This document shows positions 60,748 to 64,000 of a stretch of 64,000 nt of DNA, piece by piece. Where the stretch lies: contig CP136064.1 in the NCBI GenBank assembly GCA_032622095.1, positions 214,660,205 through 214,724,204 on the forward strand, in the 5' to 3' direction. Made by a program: the position numbers and the translations under genes. Within the stretch, counting starts at the first letter, position 1. Every line of letters begins with the position of its first letter. The DNA comes from Siphonodentalium dalli. Taxonomy: Eukaryota; Mollusca; Scaphopoda; Gadilida; Siphonodentaliidae. The notes under the pieces are model-generated. The model was not told the DNA's origin. It saw only the letters and a list, made by a program, of their open reading frames with translations, and did no database searches.

Positions 60748-61221
60748 TTAATTCAACAGCAAATTTGCTTTTCTGTATAATCGACCATATTGTTTTCCAA
60801 ACCATCGAACTATTGTTCTGTCATTCTTGAAGAAATCCCGAGAATTGAATAATCTTTTCATCCTCTTTCCTTTCATCATGTGGTGGAGTGCGAATATACA
60901 ATATAATCCACACACATTTGTCGCACGATGTTGATATCGTGTTGTATTCATAGTCCATGCTGATGAGTTCCTTTTTATGAATGGTAACATATATCGTCTC
61001 GGTGGTGGTAGTCCAAATGAGTCGAAGTATACAGCTGATCTTCCCTTGAATAACATCAAGGTCCAGTGTTCTCCTGGCTGATCCGATGAGTGCGTGTTCA
61101 CAATATATGCTTGAATATGTTGTGGTTTCTTCTCTGGTAACAGATCTCTAGCACAAACATATGTGTTAAGTTTACGCAACCAGGAATTGTCTAGAATATA
61201 TTGAAGTTCAGCTGTCTGCAT
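60748..61221 (-). CDS. Adenain-type (C5) cysteine protease of a virus-like element
   Basis: The 157-residue product would cleave capsid and core precursors during virion maturation. His52 lies in G-E-H-W-T, Asp67 in Y-F-D-S-F-G, Gln97 in R-Y-Q-H, and Cys104 in N-V-C-G-L-Y-C. This is the order and spacing of the catalytic His, acidic residue, oxyanion Gln and nucleophilic Cys in adenovirus/Polinton proteases, with Gln and Cys seven residues apart. The length is slightly below the 200 or so usual in adenoviruses and normal for Polinton PRO. The ATG at 61221 overlaps the end of the upstream gene by 14 bases, as in compact viral genomes. All catalytic residues are present, so it may be active. 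It is the last gene of a five-gene minus-strand block. Confidence 0.9.
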   Translation of the reverse strand: MQTAELQYILDNSWLRKLNTYVCARDLLPEKKPQHIQAYIVNTHSSDQPGEHWTLMLFKGRSAVYFDSFGLPPPRRYMLPFIKRNSSAWTMNTTRYQHRATNVCGLYCIFALHHMMKGKRMKRLFNSRDFFKNDRTIVRWFGKQYGRLYRKANLLLN

Positions 61222-61666
61222 CGTTGTAATTCTCTTTGACTCGCTGTGACCACATCAGAGTCCACTCTGCATCGAATTTTTTGCGGTTGAGCTCCAAACT
61301 GTTTCTCAGATGATCCCACATAAGGTATGCTTCGAACTTCTCCTTGCAGTGTGGGTTTAACTCCATCAGCTTCGGGAACCATCTTTCCATAACATTGTAT
61401 ATGTCAAGTTTAATCAGTGCTAAGTCGATAAACTGGTTTGTCCAATCATCAGTTGTAGAGAACAAACACAGAACATGTTCACGTTGACTAGGATGTTCTA
61501 TTTTACATCCTTCACAGTTTGCTGACACTTCCTTGCGAATAATTTCTTGTAGTTCTTCAATCGTAGCGTTGTTGAGTGTGTCCAAGATCAGTTTTAATCT
61601 CGGAGCAACGTGTTGTGAACGTCGGTATTCTTCATAGTAGTTCCATAGCTGTGTTGTGAACTCCAT
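61208..61666 (-). CDS. Conserved-position protein with Cys/His cluster, function unknown
   Basis: A 152-residue protein between the capsid and protease genes. It is mostly helical in appearance and charged, with a cluster C51-x2-C54-x3-H58-x5-H64-x2-C67 that could bind zinc. There is no signal peptide or membrane segment. I do not recognise the family with certainty. Position inside a morphogenesis block suggests a minor structural, assembly or regulatory protein. The ATG at 61666 is one base past the stop of the upstream capsid gene (TAG G ATG), and its own stop overlaps the protease start, so translation or mRNA arrangement is tightly packed. The frame is intact. Confidence 0.7.
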   Translation of the reverse strand: MEFTTQLWNYYEEYRRSQHVAPRLKLILDTLNNATIEELQEIIRKEVSANCEGCKIEHPSQREHVLCLFSTTDDWTNQFIDLALIKLDIYNVMERWFPKLMELNPHCKEKFEAYLMWDHLRNSLELNRKKFDAEWTLMWSQRVKENYNDADS

Positions 61667-61667
61667 C

Positions 61668-62972
61668 CTAATAGTCAGTAAGCACTTCTCTCAAAGCTGT
61701 GATCTCTATTTCACTGTCGAATTCAGCATACACCAAAACGTTGACGGCTGTAGTGAGAGCTGTCAAGAACTGAAGCTCCAAACGCAGGTTCCCTGTCTTT
61801 ATAGGATGTAGATGTCCCTCGTCGCTTCCTTGGTCCGGTGTCAAGTCGAAACCCCACAAACAATAACCATTCATATATTCTTTTAAATTAATGCCAATTG
61901 ATTTGTTAACACCAAACATTCCTAAAGATTGATACAAAGATAAATATGATCTGAGACATTGTTTTGTTGCGAAGTTTGGTTCAAATGGACGGTTATGTAT
62001 TGTATGACCGTCTTGACTAACTTCCAATTTATTCAAACTGAAATGTTTGAAGTGGAATGGATTGGTACCCAAATCTCCATTCATATCTTTATTTTCGACC
62101 AACGCAATAAAAAGTCTCTTTGGTAATTGTCCTTGAAATAAGTGGTCTTCAATTTTTGATCTAAGTCCAGTACTAATTGTGAAAGTTTTTATTTCTACTC
62201 GTCTGATAGGTAGTTTCATTTTTGACTGGGCAATTTCTTGATTTAATTTATTTGAGACCGCTGGAAAGAGACTAACTGTTCTGACATGGAACACTGCTGA
62301 TTCGAAAACAATTTGTCCATCCTCGGAGCCAATGAGGCAAAATTTTGATGGTGATCTGTTTAATCTGATACGAATTTCAATTCCATTTGGTAAATATTTT
62401 TCTTGAAGAAACAGATCGGTGTGTAAGCGTCCGCATAGTTCAACAAATTTACTACCAGTGATCAAACTTTCTCTAGAAGTTAATCCAGCATTAGCACCAC
62501 CTTTGGTGCTCTCTTCAAATTGTTCTGCTGTATCGCCATACCACATTTCTAAATTTGCTAATTGATTATCTTTATATTCTTGAGAGTATCCCAACAGATT
62601 TTCGAAATATGCTCGGTATGGGTAAGTGTCAGAATTCGAAGTTATCAATTTGTTGTTCAAGTAAACATCGATACTGCTGAACATGCTATGAAAGAAATTG
62701 TTAACAGGTGCTAATTCCGTAGCAGCTACCAAATTAGTTCCATCTTTTTTTGTAATTTTGAATTTCACATAAAGATAAGATTGATTAATATCTGTCCACT
62801 TTTCGGTTTGAGATGGTATGACAAACTCTATCGGAGCAGAATTATTCAGCGGTGCAATAGGATGATTTTCGATCCACTGCGATTCTGACATTGTAGCCAC
62901 CGTTGGTGGAACATGTGTTATATCAAGTTCCGATTTATTGCATTCGCATGATCCATTTACCATTTGTGCCAT
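61668..62972 (-). CDS. Major capsid protein, double-jelly-roll type (F54H12.2-like family)
   Basis: A 434-residue protein expected to form the trimeric capsomers of an icosahedral shell. Features by residue: I-E-F-V-I-P at 48-53, an N-N-F-F-H-S-M-F-S-S-I-D-V-Y-L-N segment at 91-106, Y-P-Y-R-A-Y at 117-122, R-R-V-E-I-K-T-F at 257-264, G-Q-L-P-K-R at 281-286, N-P-F-H-F-K-H-F at 304-311, F-D-L-T-P-D at 375-380 and Y-A-E-F-D at 415-419. These are the conserved points of a protein family found across invertebrate genomes under the name F54H12.2-like, which by its setting belongs to Polinton-like dsDNA elements. It is beta-rich, with no signal peptide. The length fits a compact two-barrel capsid protein. 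ATG at 62972 lies two bases after the previous stop. Frame intact; assigning the fold rests on family knowledge, not on structure prediction. Confidence 0.85.
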   Translation of the reverse strand: MAQMVNGSCECNKSELDITHVPPTVATMSESQWIENHPIAPLNNSAPIEFVIPSQTEKWTDINQSYLYVKFKITKKDGTNLVAATELAPVNNFFHSMFSSIDVYLNNKLITSNSDTYPYRAYFENLLGYSQEYKDNQLANLEMWYGDTAEQFEESTKGGANAGLTSRESLITGSKFVELCGRLHTDLFLQEKYLPNGIEIRIRLNRSPSKFCLIGSEDGQIVFESAVFHVRTVSLFPAVSNKLNQEIAQSKMKLPIRRVEIKTFTISTGLRSKIEDHLFQGQLPKRLFIALVENKDMNGDLGTNPFHFKHFSLNKLEVSQDGHTIHNRPFEPNFATKQCLRSYLSLYQSLGMFGVNKSIGINLKEYMNGYCLWGFDLTPDQGSDEGHLHPIKTGNLRLELQFLTALTTAVNVLVYAEFDSEIEITALREVLTDY

Positions 62973-62974
62973 GA

Positions 62975-63349
62975 TTAATCAAAAATATCAAGAGCTCGAC
63001 TGCTAGGATGATTTTTCGACTGACTTTTTCGGCGTTTGACAGCTGAATGATTCATTTTTGAAGTCGCTACTCTTTTTCTAGGTTTTTTTCTCGAGTTCAA
63101 AATTTGATTTTTAGCTTGTGTGCCAAAAGATTTTAAAGCTTTTTTACCTTCAGACATCAACGCTTCTTTCGGACTTTTACCTTGATTAATAATTTCATCT
63201 GCAACACCAAAAGTGTGTTTTTTCGCAAGTTGTAAAGCTGTCCGACCAAGCGGTTTTAGAAATGGTATAGCAGATCTCATAACTGATTTGAAAATTGAAC
63301 CAATACCATTACCATATTGCCGTGGTACGCCTCTATACACGGGGAACAT
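62975..63349 (-). CDS. Small basic core-like protein (pX/pVI-like role) of a virus-like element
   Basis: A 124-residue protein. The N-terminal third has a glycine-containing stretch and an amphipathic helix (about residues 16-45). The C-terminal third (about 85-115) is packed with Arg and Lys, typical of DNA-condensing core proteins. Small basic proteins of this sort accompany capsid genes in adenoviruses and adintovirus/Polinton elements. It lies between the penton-like and major capsid genes, with gaps of five and two bases. Role by analogy: condensing genome DNA or linking it to the capsid, and perhaps membrane disruption by the amphipathic helix. No cleavage site is claimed. The frame is intact. 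Confidence 0.65.
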   Translation of the reverse strand: MFPVYRGVPRQYGNGIGSIFKSVMRSAIPFLKPLGRTALQLAKKHTFGVADEIINQGKSPKEALMSEGKKALKSFGTQAKNQILNSRKKPRKRVATSKMNHSAVKRRKSQSKNHPSSRALDIFD

Positions 63350-63354
63350 TGTTT

Positions 63355-64000
63355 TTAGAACTCCTCTCGTTTTCTGAAATGTAGCTTCACCAAAGACTTA
63401 CCACCGATAAACTGAATTGATTTTCCTGTGTCGCCACTTATATTTACACTAATTTTGTCAAAGTATGACTTTGAAACTGGAACATAATGTAAATTTAAAA
63501 ATTCATGTTTTACATGTAATCCGTCGATATCTCTTTTACTTCTGAAAGAAACAACTCGTAAAATTTGTACTTCAACATTTCCAACAAATGTGTAATCGGC
63601 AATATCAGAATAAACAAACATTAGATTATGACCAACATTCAAATCTACACCAAACGGAAATCTATTATTTGAATAAAAATCTTCAGAAGCGTTTTCAGTT
63701 TTGTAACCCAACTTGTGCAAAAGACATTGTGGTAATTCAATTCCTAGTTTTGTGTTACTTAAACTCTTGCGAATAATTTTCACACGTTTTGTACCTTTTG
63801 AGTACCCGATGTGAAATCCGTATTCGTTTTGCATTGCTTCTCCAAGTGTTTCATCAATTACATCTTGCATTGTATCAACTAAATCTGTCGCAGAGGTATA
63901 CGAACCATTTTGTATCTGTATTTCAAGTGCATGAACGCCATCAGGTCTCCTAAATATCTTTTCTTCAAAACGATTTTGAAGAACAGACAGTAATATTGCA
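63355..64000 (-). CDS. Penton-like minor capsid protein (N-terminus off window)
   Basis: The frame is open to the right edge (last full codon at 63997-63999), so at least 214 residues are present and the ATG at 63870 is probably internal. The C-terminal half is beta-rich and carries an L-M-F-V-Y-S-D-I segment, an L-R-V-V segment, H-Y-V-P-V-S-K-S-Y-F, and a final G-D-T-G-K-S-I-Q-F-I-G-G-K-S-L-V-K-L-H-F block. This ending is characteristic of the minor (vertex) capsid proteins of Polinton and adintovirus-type elements. Such proteins form pentamers at capsid vertices. It precedes the basic core-like gene by five bases. Codon composition is A/T-rich like its partners. Frame intact as far as seen. 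Confidence 0.75.
   Translation of the reverse strand, partial: AILLSVLQNRFEEKIFRRPDGVHALEIQIQNGSYTSATDLVDTMQDVIDETLGEAMQNEYGFHIGYSKGTKRVKIIRKSLSNTKLGIELPQCLLHKLGYKTENASEDFYSNNRFPFGVDLNVGHNLMFVYSDIADYTFVGNVEVQILRVVSFRSKRDIDGLHVKHEFLNLHYVPVSKSYFDKISVNISGDTGKSIQFIGGKSLVKLHFRKREEF

Noticed and set aside
61668-62972. Host exapted gene rather than viral capsid
   Set aside because: Compact overlap with protease and penton-like genes and absence of introns favour an element; exaptation stays possible but is unsupported here.

Overview
The window is a repeat-dense, gene-poor stretch of an animal genome. It has no bacterial features. It carries a BEL/Pao LTR retrotransposon, APE-type LINEs, a tRNA-derived SINE, TTAA-flanked MITEs, a 187-bp satellite, and two intron-containing 7-transmembrane receptors of the gustatory-receptor-like (GRL) type. 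This mix points to an aquatic invertebrate (a lophotrochozoan such as a mollusc, or an invertebrate deuterostome). I cannot name the species from the sequence.

Layout. 1-6.45 kb: 3' part of a BEL/Pao element with an uninterrupted gag-pro-RT-RNaseH-integrase frame and its 3' LTR. 6.5-14.3 kb: two tandem GRL genes on the minus strand (main exons 7082-8083 and 12780-13781), separated by a SINE and a decayed LINE that was itself hit by two MITEs. 14.3-23.8 kb: no host gene seen, only MITEs, LINE fragments and low-complexity repeats. 23.8-33.65 kb: three decayed LINEs, two of one family lying tail to tail and a third of another family. 33.65-37.9 kb: foldback elements and short palindromic repeats. 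37.86-54.29 kb: a very large inverted-repeat structure whose arms enclose 13.4 kb of 187-bp satellite; the satellite changes orientation near 42.48 kb and the left arm is split by a 2.16-kb insertion. 54.3-60.7 kb: dispersed repeats, a GC-rich minisatellite, another TTAA MITE, microsatellites and a 364-bp GC-rich compound palindrome.

60.75-64.0 kb (minus strand, running off the right edge): five intact, almost abutting, intronless frames that form the capsid module of a Polinton/Maverick or adintovirus-like dsDNA element. Transcription order is penton-like protein (partial), small basic core-like protein, double-jelly-roll-type major capsid protein (the F54H12.2-like family), a 152-residue protein with a Cys/His cluster, and an adenain-type cysteine protease. 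The genes would act together in virion assembly: capsid shell, vertex, DNA-condensing core and maturation protease. DNA polymerase B, integrase and packaging ATPase are not in the window and would be expected to the right of 64 kb.

The two most interesting items are this intact virus-like gene block and the inverted-repeat-bounded satellite, which looks like a foldback-type transposon whose internal repeats have expanded into a satellite array. All family names come from reading motifs by eye; no search was run.
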